This document shows positions 22,020 through 36,800 of a stretch of DNA of 64,000 nt, one piece after another. Source of the stretch: Chelydra serpentina (lineage: Eukaryota; Chordata; Testudines; Chelydridae); NCBI GenBank assembly GCA_037349315.1, contig JBAIAC010000042.1, forward strand, positions 3,658,001 to 3,722,000, in the 5' to 3' direction. The notes under the pieces were generated by a model, which did no database searches, had not been told where the DNA came from, and saw nothing but the letters and a program-made list of their open reading frames with translations. Numbering within the stretch: position 1 is the first letter of the stretch; every line of letters starts with the position of its first letter. Made by a program: the position numbers and the translations under genes.

Positions 22020-25000
22020 GTAGGAACCCTCACTGCCTTTGCTGCTGCTTATAGGTTTTTGTTTAGGCCCCAGGCCTGCAGTGCCTTACAGATGGGCTTA
22101 ATTTTATGCACTGTGAGCAGTCCCATTGAAGTCAATGGAAGTAATCCCAGTATGTAAATGTAAGCACAGAGCAGGAGCAGGACTATACTCGTTGCTTTGT
22201 AGCAGTGTTTCTGTTATTGCTGAACTATTTGATCTGATCTTGGGGTAATTTGCAGTCTGTTGGTTCGTACATGTATTTTGTAAAGATTGCCAAGAAGGCT
22301 CAGATCATTGGATGGACACTCTTTTACTGCGGAGTAATACAAACCTAAACCATTAAAATGATTAGATTTTAGTTGCAAATACAAAGGTGAATGGACCAAT
22401 AGCAGTTTGGTTGGTTGGGTTTGTTTGTTTTTTGTTTTAAAAACACCTTCCTGCATCCCTAAGCCTTCAGGACTAATAACTCCCCAACCCACCTTATCTC
22501 AATTACATCCTTTTCCATCCATTCCCTTCCCGACAGAGACTGGACTCTAGATGTACCAGCCCAATGGGGTGTTACAGAGCTGAAGATCCTTCACTGAAAG
22601 CTGCCCACCACCATTCTTCTCCCACTAAAACCAGTGGGACTGTAAGACTGAGCATCCCAGCTGCTCTCCGCCACTGTTGTATCCCATGAGGATACAAACA
22701 CCTTGAATTGCACCAGAAATATACTGGGAGCCAGAGCAGATCCCAGAGCCAGGGTCACAGAATTCTGTTGGAAGAGCACAGATAAGGAAGCAGGAGGTGA
22801 CAGTCTGCAGGAGCTGCCAACTAGTCCCCAGGTGATAACGGGATTCCCACACTGCAAACCTGAGCACCAAAAGCTGGCAAGGCCCTGAGGTGCTGATCCA
22901 AATCCCATTGAAATCACTGGGATTCTTTCCATTGACGTCAGCAGGATTGGGATCAGGTTCCCAGCCATTTAACATTTCCTCCACTTTCTTATCCTAGTTT
23001 ACTAGGCCTAATCCTACTCTCTATGCAGAGCATGCTACTGCTGGGGGCAGATGTAAAATATTTTTTCTCTTTGAATGACTTTTCTGTTGTGTCCTGGTCA
23101 GGTCCGGATTTAGGGACAGGTGACACAGGTGACTTCCTGGGTTGCCAGCCTTTGGGGGTGCCAGGCTCAGGGTGCTGTTTTTGTTGTTAGCGATAAAAGG
23201 GAAATTAGAACGTTTGAAGTAAAATGCCCCTAAATCTGGCCCTGTTAACATTCTAAGTATGTCACCTGCTGTAACACTAGTTAATACTTTTCCACCCAAT
23301 GTTGGTGCACAGTTCAATTTCTTGATGTTAGTACATTTTGGTTATTGTTAAAATTAAAAAGGGTGTATAAGATTTACAGATCCTAGCATGCAAATTTATC
23401 ATCTTATGTGACAGAGATAAATCGTGCATCAAAGTCATGAAATGAGCTACAAATGCGATTTTAAAAAAAATAAGGTAGTCAAAGGTTTAACAAATGGAAG
23501 GGGGGTGTCAAAGATGCTCCTCGCCTGAGGCGTCATTGGATGTAGGGCCAGCCCTGGTCCTGGTACCTTTAACAACACAGTGTACAATGATTAGACCTGA
23601 TCATGCTGTCACTGACATTGTCAATGATCACGTTTTGTTACCCTGCTCCTCAGGATGAGCACTGAGAATATATTGGTATTTATTTTATTTATTTATGAAT
23701 AACAATTACACATACATATTTTTCTTGAAAAATCCGTATGTGAATTCAGAACACAGAGTGTTCATTCACAGAGCACTTCTCCCTGGTGTTCTAGTGAGCA
23801 GCATTTGGTGCTGTCATTGCCATAGTCTGGATTCAATTCCCGGTGAGGGAAGGCTAGCACTTTGCCATAGGGAAATTCTATGGCCTATGTTATGCAGGTC
23901 AGACCAGGTGATCACAATGGTCCCTTCTAGCCTTTGAATCTATGAAATAGCTCCATGGAATATAAAATACATAAAACAGGACCTGTCTTATGTGTGCCAC
24001 TGATTAAATGTACATGATCTTCTCAAAGATGTTCCAATAAGCTTCTTTCACAGACTAGACTCATTTCTATTCTAGGCCCAATCTGTTCAGTCTCTGTTAG
24101 TTCCAGCAGGCATCTTGGGTGGTAAGGAGGGGTGTCCTCATGATTCCCTCTTTATCTGGCTTCATACCCTTTTATAGATTTGGCAAAAGGCAGGAATCCT
24201 TTGTCTCTTTCTTTAAACTTTCCCCCTGCTTTGTGGAAAAATATAAAATCCAAGATGGATTCCAGCATCAGGTGACAGACACGTGTCTTTGCAGAGACCC
24301 ATAGGCGCTGACTCCGTGGGTGCTGCGGGGCTGGAGCACCCACAGGGAAAAATTAGCAGATGCTCCATAACCACTGGCAGCCAAGCTCCTCCCGCCCCCA
24401 CCTCGCCTCCTCCCCATTTCTCCTCCTGAGTGCGCCGCGTCCCTGCTCCTCCCCCTCCCTCCCAGAGCTTCCCCCAGGGCCTAACATCTGTTTGGTGGCA
24501 CTTAGGATTTTCCAGGAGGGAGGGGGAGGAGCGGGGACACAGCGTGCTCAGGGGAAGAGGTGAAGAAGAGGCAGGGCAGAGGCGGGGACTTGGGGGAAGG
24601 GGTGAAATGTGGGCGGGGAAGGGGCTGGGGTGGGGTGGGAAAAGGCAGGGTGGGTGGGGACTTTGTGGAAGGGGGTGGAATTGGGGTGGGGTCAGGGTGA
24701 TGCAGGGGCGGGGCCGTGGGACGGGGAGTCGAGCACCCACAGGGCAGAGGGAAAGTCGGCGCCTGTGCAGAGACCCCCATCGCCCCTCCTCACAGGCGTC
24801 CTACAGACTTGCAGGGAAAAAAATCCATCGACAGCCCATTGTTTCTTGCTTGAGAGTCATCAAGTTCCTGAAGTACTCTTAATGGCCCTCACTTGGCACA
24901 ACTACATTGGTAACAGTAACATCGGTTTACACTTCATATTTCTAACTTCAGACATAGAAATGGTACATGCATACAAATAGGATGAACGCATTCAGCAGAT

Positions 25001-28000
25001 TATATCCTTTCCAAGGATATGTCACATAACTGGAAATGCTTTATTCAAAATCTGTCATGTCGTATTCATAAGCACATTTTCATAAAGCATATGGAGTGCA
25101 ACGTAACACCAATTACCCTAGTTAACTACATGATACAAAACTGAACAAAAATCAGCACAAATTCCAAGCGTATCAACATCAGTAAAAAATAAATGAATTG
25201 TTATGAGCGGGGCGAAATCTTGTTCTGGATTGAGTTGACCTTGTTCAAATTAGTGTGTGAATGCACCCTTTCGCTTAATATAGCTGTAAAAGAGAGTAAA
25301 GTAGCCACACCTAAAACAAGGCTAAATGGAGTCTGCGCAGAGGCTAGGGCTATGTCCACACTACAGGTCTTAGAGCGGCACAGCTGTACCACTGCAGCTG
25401 CGCCACTGTAAAGTCTCCCGTGTAGCTGCTCTATGCATAATTAAACCACCCATAACGAGCGGCAGTAGCTATGTCAGCAGGAGACATTCTCTTGCCGACA
25501 CAGTGTTGTCCACACTGGCGCTTTTATCGGTGAAACTTATGTCGGTCGGGGGGGTGTGTGTGACCTGCCCGACAAAAGTTTGACTGACAAAAGTGCTAGT
25601 GTAGACCACACCTAGCACTGTGAATCTGTTGGGTGTGTGGTGGAGGTGGCAAAGACAGGGAGGAGGTTTTCCACTGGGTATTGTGACCCGGTGAGTGTGG
25701 GAGTCTGAGATTTGAGAGAGTGAACACACAGAACTGACAGCAGACAAGAACAGAGAGAGAGGCAGAGACAAAAAAAGCAAAGAAGCCAAGCAGGAGCCTG
25801 TGACCACAGTGCAATGCTGGGAAGAGATACAGAGAGAACTTTTTAGTCTGTTGGTTAGAAAGACTTGGGGGTATAAGCTACAAAACTGCTCCTTTCATTT
25901 TTGGTTCCTCCTGCATTTGGAGAAGCAGGACTTGGTACATGCCTTGTAAATAAAAAAGATTGCAGTGAAGAGAATACCAGGGTCTATCAATGTCTACTTC
26001 CAACAGGCCCCAAAATTGGACTAGCTGCTGAGGTTGAAAAGGGGTAACAATACAGTAAAATGTCTCCCCAGGCCTTTGGGATTAATGACGACACCTCATC
26101 CATCCAGTTTCTTAATATGGCCCTCGTTGAGTGTCCTCCTCAACATGCTCATTTTCTTCTCAAAAACCTAATCAGCTTGGACTGTGCAGGTGCAGATTCC
26201 ATAGGAACCAGAGGGCAAAGGAGTTCTAGTATTTAAGACTCTTCATTGAAGGTCTCCTGGCTACTTATCTATGTCCCATTTTAAAACTGAGGGGAGAGGC
26301 AGGGGGGAAGTATTAGCTCAAACATCCCAGCTGACTTCACAGAGCTCATGAGCAAACTACTCCCTGTGAGCATCAAGTCAAGCAAGTGGTTGGCTGTAGG
26401 AAACCTTCTCTTCTTTCTCTCTATTGATGCCAGTTGAGCAGTCCAAGACTGCAGCAGGGGTTCTGTGGAAAGGCCAGTAATAAGGTCATATAACAGAAGA
26501 CTGTATCGTACACAAAAGGAGGCAGAAATGAAGTAGCCCAATCTGGCATCTCCTAATATTTAAGTGCTTTGTTTGGCAACCTTAGCTCCTGATTGAGTAA
26601 AGCAGAGATTCTCATACTCGTGGTCATGACCCCTTGGGGTTGCGAGGTTATTACATGGAGGTCGTGTGCTGTCAGTCTCCACCCCCAAGCCCCACTTTAC
26701 CTCCAGCATTTATAATAGTGTTTGTTTTTAATGTATAAGGGAGGTCACACTCAGAGGCTTGCTGTGTGAAGTGGGTCGCCAGTACAAAAGTGTGAGAACC
26801 ACTGGAGTAAAGCGTTTAAGCTAATGCTTTAAGTTAAACACATGCTTAAGTTTCCTTCCTGAAGAAAGATTCTTTCATGAATGGTACCCTAATAATGTTC
26901 TTTAACTTAGTTTGTATATTTCATAACATTCAAAAAACTTAAAAACTGTTTCAAACAGAAAGCAACGATTTGAAAGTTTTGCAAATGCAAATTAATTCTG
27001 TCTGGAGCTGCTTGTAAGGATAATAGCAGAAAGTATTTCAGCTTCCATTAAAACTAATATAAATTATGGTTATCCAAATGCATTGTTTGTTGTCAAATTC
27101 GTATACAAATTCAGGATGCATCCTAGTCAATGACAGAGCACTGCACTAGAGGCACAGAATAGGAAATACGCACAAAGAGATTCTAATTTATGAGTGTCAT
27201 TGATTAAAAGGGAATATGATGTATATTTACTTTATTTGTTTTATCTTCTTTGTGCATTTGGCAGCTCGGTTCACAGTGATTGGACCTGATCACCCTGTCA
27301 CTGCCATTGTGGGTGAAGAGATTGTGTTACCCTGTCACCTGTCCCCCAGGATGAGTGCTGAGAACATGGAGGTGAGATGGTTCCGGTCTGAGTTCACTTC
27401 GTTTGTGCACCTGTATCAGCATGGGAAGGATCAATATGGGCAGCAGATGCCAGGATATCATGGAAGGACAGAGCTTTTGAAAGCTGGCATCACGGATGGG
27501 AATGTTGCCTTGAGGATTGTGAATGTCAGACCCTCTGATGAAGGACAGTACCGCTGTTTTGTTCAAGACGGTGTCTTTCATGAAGAAGCTGTATTGGAAC
27601 TGAAGGTAGAAGGTCAGTAAAATGTGTCTGTAAAAGTCCACAAAAGTACTTAGGCACCTAACCCCCCATGTTAGACACCGAAGTTCAAAATTCAGATGCC
27701 CCTGAAATCCTCCATTAAATGAGATCCTAAATTAGTCATTGGGCCAGAGAAAGAGAGTGAGTATAATCTCTAGGCCAATGATCAGGGCTCTCATAAGTTA
27801 GAAGGAGACCCAAGGTCTAATCCTGCTGCAATGACTGCAAATGATTATTTGTCCTAAGTGAAACAGCTTCAGCAGGAGAGAATGCAAGAGCCCTACATCA
27901 GAATATCCCAGAGCCCAGTAGTCAGAGCACACTCATAGGCAGTAGGCAGGGCCATCCCTAGCCATTTTGGTGCTTCACTTCCTGCCACCCAGTGAGTGCA

Positions 28001-30777
28001 GGGCAGCCAGGCCCGACCATACACTCATGGGGCAGCGGGAAGTGGACTGACCCGGCTTCATCCCGCTCTGCTCCCCTGTCTCCCAGCCTTGGGGGGCAGG
28101 AGGAAACCGCCTCCTAGTACTCACCGGCAATGCGGCTGGAAGCCAGTGGCGTGGAGCAGGCTGGGGCCGGGTTGCTCCACTTACCGCCGCCAGTGAGTGC
28201 AGTGCGCCTGACCCCTGCTGCAGTCCTCAGGGGAGTGGGGGCGGAGCAGGGGTGGGAAAAGGCAGGGTGGGGGTTTGGGGGAAGGGGTGAAGTGGGGGCG
28301 GGGCTGGAGCGGAGCAGGGGCATGGGGCATGGGGAAGAAGCGGAGAAGGGGCTGGAGCAGCACGCAGCTGCATAAGGCACCAGGAAATTTCCTGGTGCCC
28401 TACGCAGCTGCTTACTTTGTGTTTGGGTAGGGATGGCCCTGGCAGTAGGAGACCCCTGTTCACATCCTTTTCCCCCCATTAAGCAGAGGGGGTCGTTGAA
28501 CCAGGGGTCTCCCACATCTTCAGCAAGTGCTTTTAAAAACTGTGACGAAAATTCAATGGAGGTATCACCACCAGTGCAGGTTGTAAGAAGTGGCTTAGGT
28601 GACTGACGCCAGGAGAGTTTGCCAGGCTGTGGGTCACAAGCAGAGACGGGGGCCTCAATCCAGCCTGGGTTCAGGCTCTGAAATCTGGCACAGCGGACCG
28701 CTAGGATACACCACTCTTACCAACATCTGTTCTGGGCTGTTTTACGCGGCTTCCTCCCTAGATGCTGGATTTTGTGGATCCCATTCTCAGGCACTGATCT
28801 CTCCCCTAACTCAGGCTTTGTGGATTCCAGTGGTTTTCTAAGCGTCTTAAAAGTTAGGCCATTTGATGCTTGGTGTTGCAACACCAATTCTCTTTGTGGA
28901 GTTGGGCCGTAGTGTTTATCATTTTGCATATTGTTCGCCTTAAATCCCCTTTCACTTCCCTGTTTCCCCTCTCAGCAGTGCTGGTGTTTGTGCCTTGGGA
29001 ACATTTCTGCCTCTCTACAGACTTTCTATCCAAATGAGGGAATGGACAATATCCCTAGACATTAGGGAGTTGCTCATCCTCAAAAGACAGAGACACAAAT
29101 AGTGGGTTTCCTTTTATCCCAGGGGCGAGGGATAATCCTCACTGTATATTTAGCAATAGCAGCAGCGGGTTCTTAGTTCCTGGCCCAAGCTCAGTTTCTT
29201 TTAGAAGCCAAGTTCTGTCCCTTCTTTAGAATTCAGGAAGAAAAGGGAAAATGCCCAACATGTTTCCTATGGCAACGGCTTAGGTCTCTGACTCACTTCA
29301 CACAAAACAGCCAGAAGAGGAGATGATGGTGCCTAAGCCAGCCAATGGGAAATGTCAAACACAGAGGTGTGTCCTAAGCCCTGGCCCCGCACTGACAGAC
29401 GGACAGCTAAGTGCAGGATGCAGGGTGGTGCCTGTCTCTGCTGGTGATCCATGAATGGGAACCAGACACCTGAAGCCAGACAGCATAGACACCTAAGCCA
29501 TTTCTTCAGGGCTGGATTAACACTGAGATTTTAAGGGCTGCAGCCCAGGGCCCCAGGCTAAGGGGGGCCCTGAAAAAAAGATCTCTGGGTTGCCAAAGTC
29601 CAGATCATTTTGCAGGGGCCCACGGGCTGCAGCCACTAAAGCCCCTGTGTTATCCAGACCTGCCTGGTGGGGATGGAGGCAGCTCCACGCGCTGCCATTC
29701 TTCACCCTCTGCTGGGCTGGAGCTGCAAGCGCTGGCTCACAGCAATCAGGGAGGGAAGCTCCGTCCATGCGCTGCCCTAGTTTGCAGGTGCCTCCTCCAC
29801 CTCTCCCATTGGCCGGGAACTACACCGAATGGGAGCTGCGTGGGCAGAGTCTGCAGGTGAGAGCAGCATGCGAAGCCACCTGCCCCACCCTCCGGGGCTG
29901 CAGCCAGGGACTTGCCGGCAGCTTCTGGGAGCGGCGCAGGCCAGGGCAGGCAGGGAACCAACCCCCTGTCCCAGTCCTGAGCCCCCTCCCACACCCTAAC
30001 TCCTGCTCAGACAGCAACCTCCTGCCCTGAACCCCCTCCTGCACTCCAAACCCCTTGGCCCCAGCCTGGAGCCACCTCCTGTACCCCAAACCTGTCATCC
30101 TCACTCCCATCCTGGAACCCGCACCCCCAGTCAGATCCTGCACCCCTTCCCACACCCCAACCCTCTGCTCCAGCCTGGAGCCCCTTCCTGCACTCTGAAC
30201 CCCTCATTTTTGGCCCCACCTCAGAGCCTAGGGGAAGCCCTGAGCCTCTGCCCCCCCATGTGATCATTTTGTTTTAAATTAGAAAGAAGACTTGTATACA
30301 GGGAGGGACCCCACAAAATCTCATAGCCCCGGGCCTACAGAAGAGTTAATCCGGCCCTGCATTTCTTGCAGGAATTAATTAGGTGCCTGCCCCATTCCAC
30401 ACAAAATAACCAGAGGAGGAGGTGCCCACCTTATAACTCTTAGCCCAATGGTTAGAGCACTCAGCTGGCTTGTGAAACACCCAGCTTCAATTCCCCTCTT
30501 TCTGCAGGGTGGAGAAAGGAATCAAACCGGGTCATCCATCTCTAAGGAGAGTGCTCTAAATACTGAGCTGTGGGAAATTCTAATGTGAGGCTCCCTCAGT
30601 CTCTATTGTTGAAGTTGTTCCAGGTTGGATAAATAATGAAAGGGTGATTGGAGCAGGGGGACTGGACTCAGGGTTTTCCACCTCCCAGGGGGATGCGCTA
30701 ACCTCTGGGCAACAGAGTTTCTCAGTTCAGCCCAGCGACTATTTAAGTATTTGTACAAAATAGAGCAGTCATTGGGC

Positions 30778-30808
<31 letters not shown>

Positions 30809-33800
30809 AAGATTTTTCTTGGTCATAATCCTTCACTTTATCTGTTCATGCTAAGAAGTTACAGGTTAAATATTAAATTCCACTCTTCACTGTGGGTATA
30901 AGTTGATCTCGGGTGGGACAGTAGTGTAAAAAGCACATTTTCCTCACCTCACTGACAATCAAAATAAAAGCTTTGTTCAGCGAGAGTTACAATTGCATCA
31001 GGACCCACTGCACCGACTCGAACACTGCTGGTGAAAAGGAATATGCTAGTTCAGCCACAGCTTTTGGACTTTAATTCATGGAAGACATGTGGCCTGTGTG
31101 ACTGGACTGGATGATCACAGTGGTCCTTTCTGACCTTCAAAATCTATTGGATCTGTGAACAAAAAACCTTCAAAGCCTAGAAATCAGAAATCCAAGGGAA
31201 ATTCTTTTGCATTCCTTGCCCAATTCACATCACCTACTAAACTGCTGATTACTCACTCCCACACTCTGTAAGGCTTTCACTTCCATCTCTGAGGCCGCAG
31301 GGCTGCAAAATGCTTAACAAGTACTTAAGTCTCATTAACATCAAGTTTCTGTTTCTATGAATATCAGTCATAAAATAAAGTGTATTCAACATTCTATTGA
31401 AAATGTAAACTTCTATATGGTAGGCTGTATATGTATATCATTTAACACTGATTCATTTTACTCTAGCTTCAGGCTCTGCACCTCAAATCTCTGTTGAGGG
31501 TTATCAGGATGGAGGGATCCGAATGGTGTGTCAGTTGGCTGGATGGTACCCAGAGCCCGAGGTGCTGTGGAGAGATCACAGTGGGCAGCTTTTATCTTCC
31601 TCTATTAAAACAAAATCCAAAGATGGACGTGGGCTCTTTGAAATAAAAAATTCTATCATTATAACAGAAAATTCAAACCAGAATTTATCCTGTTCTATAA
31701 GGAACGCTTACTTCAACCTAGAAAAGGAACCTTCAACTTTTTATATATCAGGTGAGTTACCACCAAAACCAAACACTGATATCCCGAACTGGGGGAAAAA
31801 AAGAAGAAGAAGAAATTAAATGAAATCTAGGTTGCTAAATAATGCAAAAGTTAAAATATTTCCTCACAACAAACTACATTAAGTTAAGGTTCAGAACACA
31901 ATTTAGGGTAAAATACATTCCAGGGATATAGTAATTATGTCAGAAACAAGCAGTTTTGACACAGGAAATTCAGAATTAAGGTTAAATTTAAAAGAAATCC
32001 AAATGTATTTCTGCATAGAAATGCCCAATGGATATGATTATAATAAAAACATGATGGTTGGTGTTTGAAGTCCCATTTAAGAATAAACTGGTATTTTATT
32101 TATATCTCTTTTTATTAATGTATGTTTAAGCGGAAATTAGATTTCTTTTTCTCATACAGCCACCACAGGGCAGTATTAAGGTATATTGGGGGCCCTACTG
32201 ATTGGTTGGACTTTCCGCCTCCTGGTGGTCTGGTCTAGGCTTCTTGCCCCAGTGACTATGCAGTGGGAGATGTGATATGCTGTGGTCTCTTCAACATAGA
32301 GGAAATTTGACTGTTGAGTCTCTAGCTCAAGAAGGGTCAGAAGCAAAGCAGGTCCAAGAAAGTCTGGAGCCCTGGGAACAGTCATTTGAGTGTGTCACTC
32401 ACTACAAGGTCCTTGTTTTAATTTTAAATTTGATTTCTCATCCTCTAGCAAACTTCACACAGGAAAGGTGGTTACCATAACAACAAAATGCTGTGGGCCT
32501 GATCCAAAGCCCATTAAAGACATTAATAGGATTTGGATCAGTTCCTACGCACCCATTTAGCAGATCAGCTCCTATGCCAGCTGAAGTGAAGAGTCTATTT
32601 TAATATTTATCTGCCCTCCATTAATTATTTATTTCCACTCTTAAATTGTCGGTTTTCCTTTTACTATGGAAGTTTCTTGTTGTTACAAAAGTTTTAATTT
32701 TACTTAAATGTAAGTATTCTGTTGGGAAATGTAATGATTACCTATAATTTCTCTTCCTACATGTTTTAACTGTAGAATTAATTTCATGAAAAGAAGGAGA
32801 CGCTTTCCCCTGAGTTGGCTCCTGGGTTGGATAATGGGTTCAGAAGCCCCGGTTATCCAACAGCGTGAAGACTGTGCATAAGGACAACCAGAATTAAAAT
32901 ATAACCAAACAAACCCTAGATAGATAGATAGACAGACAGATATAGATATATACACACACACACATATGTGCAGAACACCTTAAATACAAAAATTAGGAAA
33001 TACCAAAATTCAGGTTCCCTGTGCATTCCAAATTTGGCCCTTTTTTCTTTATGCACTATGATACAGTTTTCAATACCATGATCACATACTATTTCCCCTT
33101 GCATCCAAAAGGGCCACTGCAGTGCCGTACCCATGAGACCATCCTTTCTCTTCCTGGAATTCCCTGCCTCATTCTTTCCACACTTTCCAGCTTGTGAAAG
33201 AACTGAGGCCAGGGTCCTACAAGCAACACCCTCCTTCACTGCACAACCCAGATTCATCCCCAGAGCAGGTGCTTCTGGTGCACTGAATGAGGCAAGAGTT
33301 CTGGAGAGGGTAGGGGGAAATAGCATGTGATCATTTAATTAAAGAGTGTGTCATAAGGCATATGCACAAAGGGGCCAAATTAAGGTTAACATAAGAACAC
33401 AAGAATGGCCCTACTGGGTCATACCAAAGGTCCATCTAGTCCAGTATCCTGCCTTCCTACAGTGGCCAGTGCCTGGTGCCTTAGAGGGAATGAACAGAAC
33501 AGGTAATCATCAAGTGATCCATCCTCAGTTGCTCATTCCAAGCTTCTGGCAAACAGGATAAGGATACCATCCTTGCCCATCCTGGCTAATAGCCATTGAT
33601 GGACCTATCCTCCATGAATTTATCTAGTTCTTTTTTGAACCCTGTTATGGTCTTGGCCTTCACAACATCCTCTGGCAAGGAGTTCCACAGGTTGACTGCG
33701 TTGTGTGAAGAAATACTTCCTTTTATATGTGTTAAACCTGCTGCCTATTAATTTCATTTGGTGACCCCTAGTTTTTGTGTTATGAGAAATAGAAAACAAC

Positions 33801-36800
33801 ACTTCCTTATCTACTTTCTCTACACCAGTCATAATTTTATAGATCTCAATCATATCTCCCCTTAGCCGTCTCTTTTTTAAGCTGAAAAGTCCGTTTTATT
33901 AATCTCTTCTCATACAGAAGCCGTTCTATACCCCTAATCATTTTTGTTGCCCTTTTCTGAAACTTCTCCAATTCCAATATATCTTTTTTGAGATGGGGCG
34001 ACCACATCTGCACACAGTATTCAAGATGTGGGCATACCATGGATTTATATAAAGGCAAGATTATATTTTTCTGTCCTATTATCTATCCCTTTCTTAATTA
34101 TTCCCAACATTCTGTTCGCTTTTTTGACTGCCGCTGCAGACTGAGTGGATGTTTTCTGAGAACTATCCACAATGACTCTGAGATCTTTGAGTGGTAACAG
34201 CTAATTTAGACCTCATCATTTTATATGTATAGTTCGGATTATGCTTTCCAGAGTGCATTACTTTGCATTTATCAACATTAAATTTCATCTGCCATTTTGT
34301 TGCCCAGTTTTGTGAGATCCTTTTGTAGCTCTTCGCAGTCTGCCTGGGTCTTAATTATCTTTAGTAATTTTGTATCATTGCAAATTTTGCCATCTCACTG
34401 TTTATCCCTTTTTCCAAATCATTTATGAATATGTTGAATAGGACTGGTCCCAATACAGACCTCTGGGGGACACCACTATTTACCTCTCTCCATTCCAGTC
34501 TCTTTGCCCAACCAAGCTCAGATGTAACCCCACACTCCAGCTCCTTTTCAGATGCGACTCCCCTCCCTGTCCCCCTAATGGTTCCCAGTCTCCTTGTCAA
34601 GCCTTGTTATAGTCTGTCCCTCTGCCCCCTGTTCCTCATCTGGTCTCAGTTCTCACTTTCAGTCCTCCCACTGCCATTTCCCTCACTGGTTCCCAGTCTC
34701 CTTACCCAATGTCCAGCTCTACCTCATTCCCAGTCACAGTTTCTCCCTCACTCCAGAACCAGTCTCACCAAGCACGTTCTTCCAATCTAGTCCTTTACCT
34801 CCTTCCTGGTCTAAATTCTAGTCCATCACCTTCTACCTCTGCCTAGACACCAGCAGAGTGGGCACTGAGAGCACAGGAGAGACAGGCCCCCTGCTGTCCA
34901 TTCTAGTGCCCAACCCCACACAACCTTGGAGCAGCAATTGCAGGGAAAGCTCAGCTTTGCCCTTTTATCCTCAATCTGGAGTGTGGGGATGTCACATGTG
35001 AAGTCTGGTCAGCAGTAGGGGCTGTGAGGGGATGGAGCATGCTCTGTGAGGACAAAATCTTCAGAGAATTTAACTGCTAAACTCTACAAACTCTACTGAA
35101 TATGCACAAACTAACATTTTTCAGAGGCTTGTCACTTGGCCAATTATTGGATGGATTTTCACAGGGAAAGGGCACATCCCTGACACACAGGGATGCTGCT
35201 GAATATCAAGTTTCTGCTCAAAAGCCTGGGGCACTAAAGCTTCTAGAAAAGGTCATCAGATTGTTTTGACGTTTTTTTTTTAAATGTGTTATGCTCCAAC
35301 CTCATTCTCAGAAACAGTGGAACCATTTTGGCTGAAACTTGTAAAAGGAAGTTACCCAGCATGGAACTTTTCTGCCCAGATGGCTAAAGTTTGGCAAAGT
35401 AGTGAGCAACTGAAAAGAAGGCCCTATAATGCGAAGGGTGGAGCCGCCTTAATAACAGGTGATGTGAACCAGGCCCACTGGCAGAGGCGGTGGGGGAAGG
35501 GGGGGGCGACTTGGGTCACGTGACGCCCTTGCATCGGCGCGACGTGGCCCATGCAGGCTTCTCCCCTTTCCCCCCGTGGTCAATGTGGGCCCCCCCCCTT
35601 CTTTTCTGATGGTGTCCCCCAGGCTCTTTTTTCTACTGGTGCCTTTGTATGCCGGAGAGGGGAAGACGGAGACAGGGAGAGTCTGGTAGCACTTCACATA
35701 GTATTTAATACACCATTCAATACTATCAAAAGTGTGTGAGCAGAACGTCTCTTTTAAAATTGGTTTCTGCCAATTTTTATCTTGCAGGGAGCAATTTCCC
35801 CCACACTTGTTTCAAACAAATCCTGATGTAATACATTTTTCTAGAATAAAAGTATACACTGTTTGTCATTTCAAACTATAATTTAGTGTTTATTTCCAAA
35901 CTAATGTGGGCTTTGTGTTTCAGATTTCTTTTTGCCAAGAACGTCTCCTTGGCTGGTGGTTTGGAGTGTGACTCTGGTGATTTCGTTGGTGTTCATCAGC
36001 CTTACTCTTTTTCTGTTCAAATTAAGAGGTAAAGCTCGAATGGGGAAAATGCAGTGTAATCAGAATGAGATTTTCTCCTTAGAAAAGACCATAGACTATT
36101 CTACATGAGAAAGTTGCATCAGCTTAAGGTGTGAAATTAAATGGATTTTGTTAAACCAATGCAAACCTCTGTGTGGGCACATCAATTTAAGTGGAGTTTA
36201 TTTCAGGTTAACTTAAACATGTTCCTATTCATCTTAAAATAAGCCTACACTTGGTTTGCACCAGTTTATTTAGATTGTCAATGGAGCCTGAGAGTTTAGG
36301 TTCCCAACTCGCACTGTAATTCAATGTGGTTGGGATTTTTAAGTACCCTTGGCTCGAAGGAAAATCCTTGCCTTGTGAAGTTTCTGCTGTTCTAGTGTGT
36401 TCAAAAGATTATTACAGTACTGGCGAGTCGCATCTTAGGCGCATTTAACATGCGCGAATTCAGCTTTGTGCAGTCGGCAAAAACAGAAAAAAAGAAAAGA
36501 AAAAGAAAAACAATTTCAAATCTGCATCTGTAGTGCGGGCGATTCCGCCCGCCATTCAACTGGAGTTTTTCACTATTCGCAGTTTTTGCTTTATGCGCTA
36601 ACCGCAGAACGGAACCCCCGCGTAAAATGAGACTCTCCTGTAGTAATGAATGGCTTGTTGTTTTGTTATGGAAGGCTCCATCCGGGGATGCCAGTACACA
36701 GAGTCTTCCAAGTTATTTTTATTTTTATTTTTTTACTTTGTTTTAGTGTGTGAGCAAATGTTCAGTCTTGCAGAAGACAGGCTGTATTGTTGTTGTTAGT

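Noticed and set aside
24213..24882. Overlapping long frames on both strands
   Set aside because: Fall inside the GC-rich hAT at 24300-24767. No splice sites and no recognisable domain.
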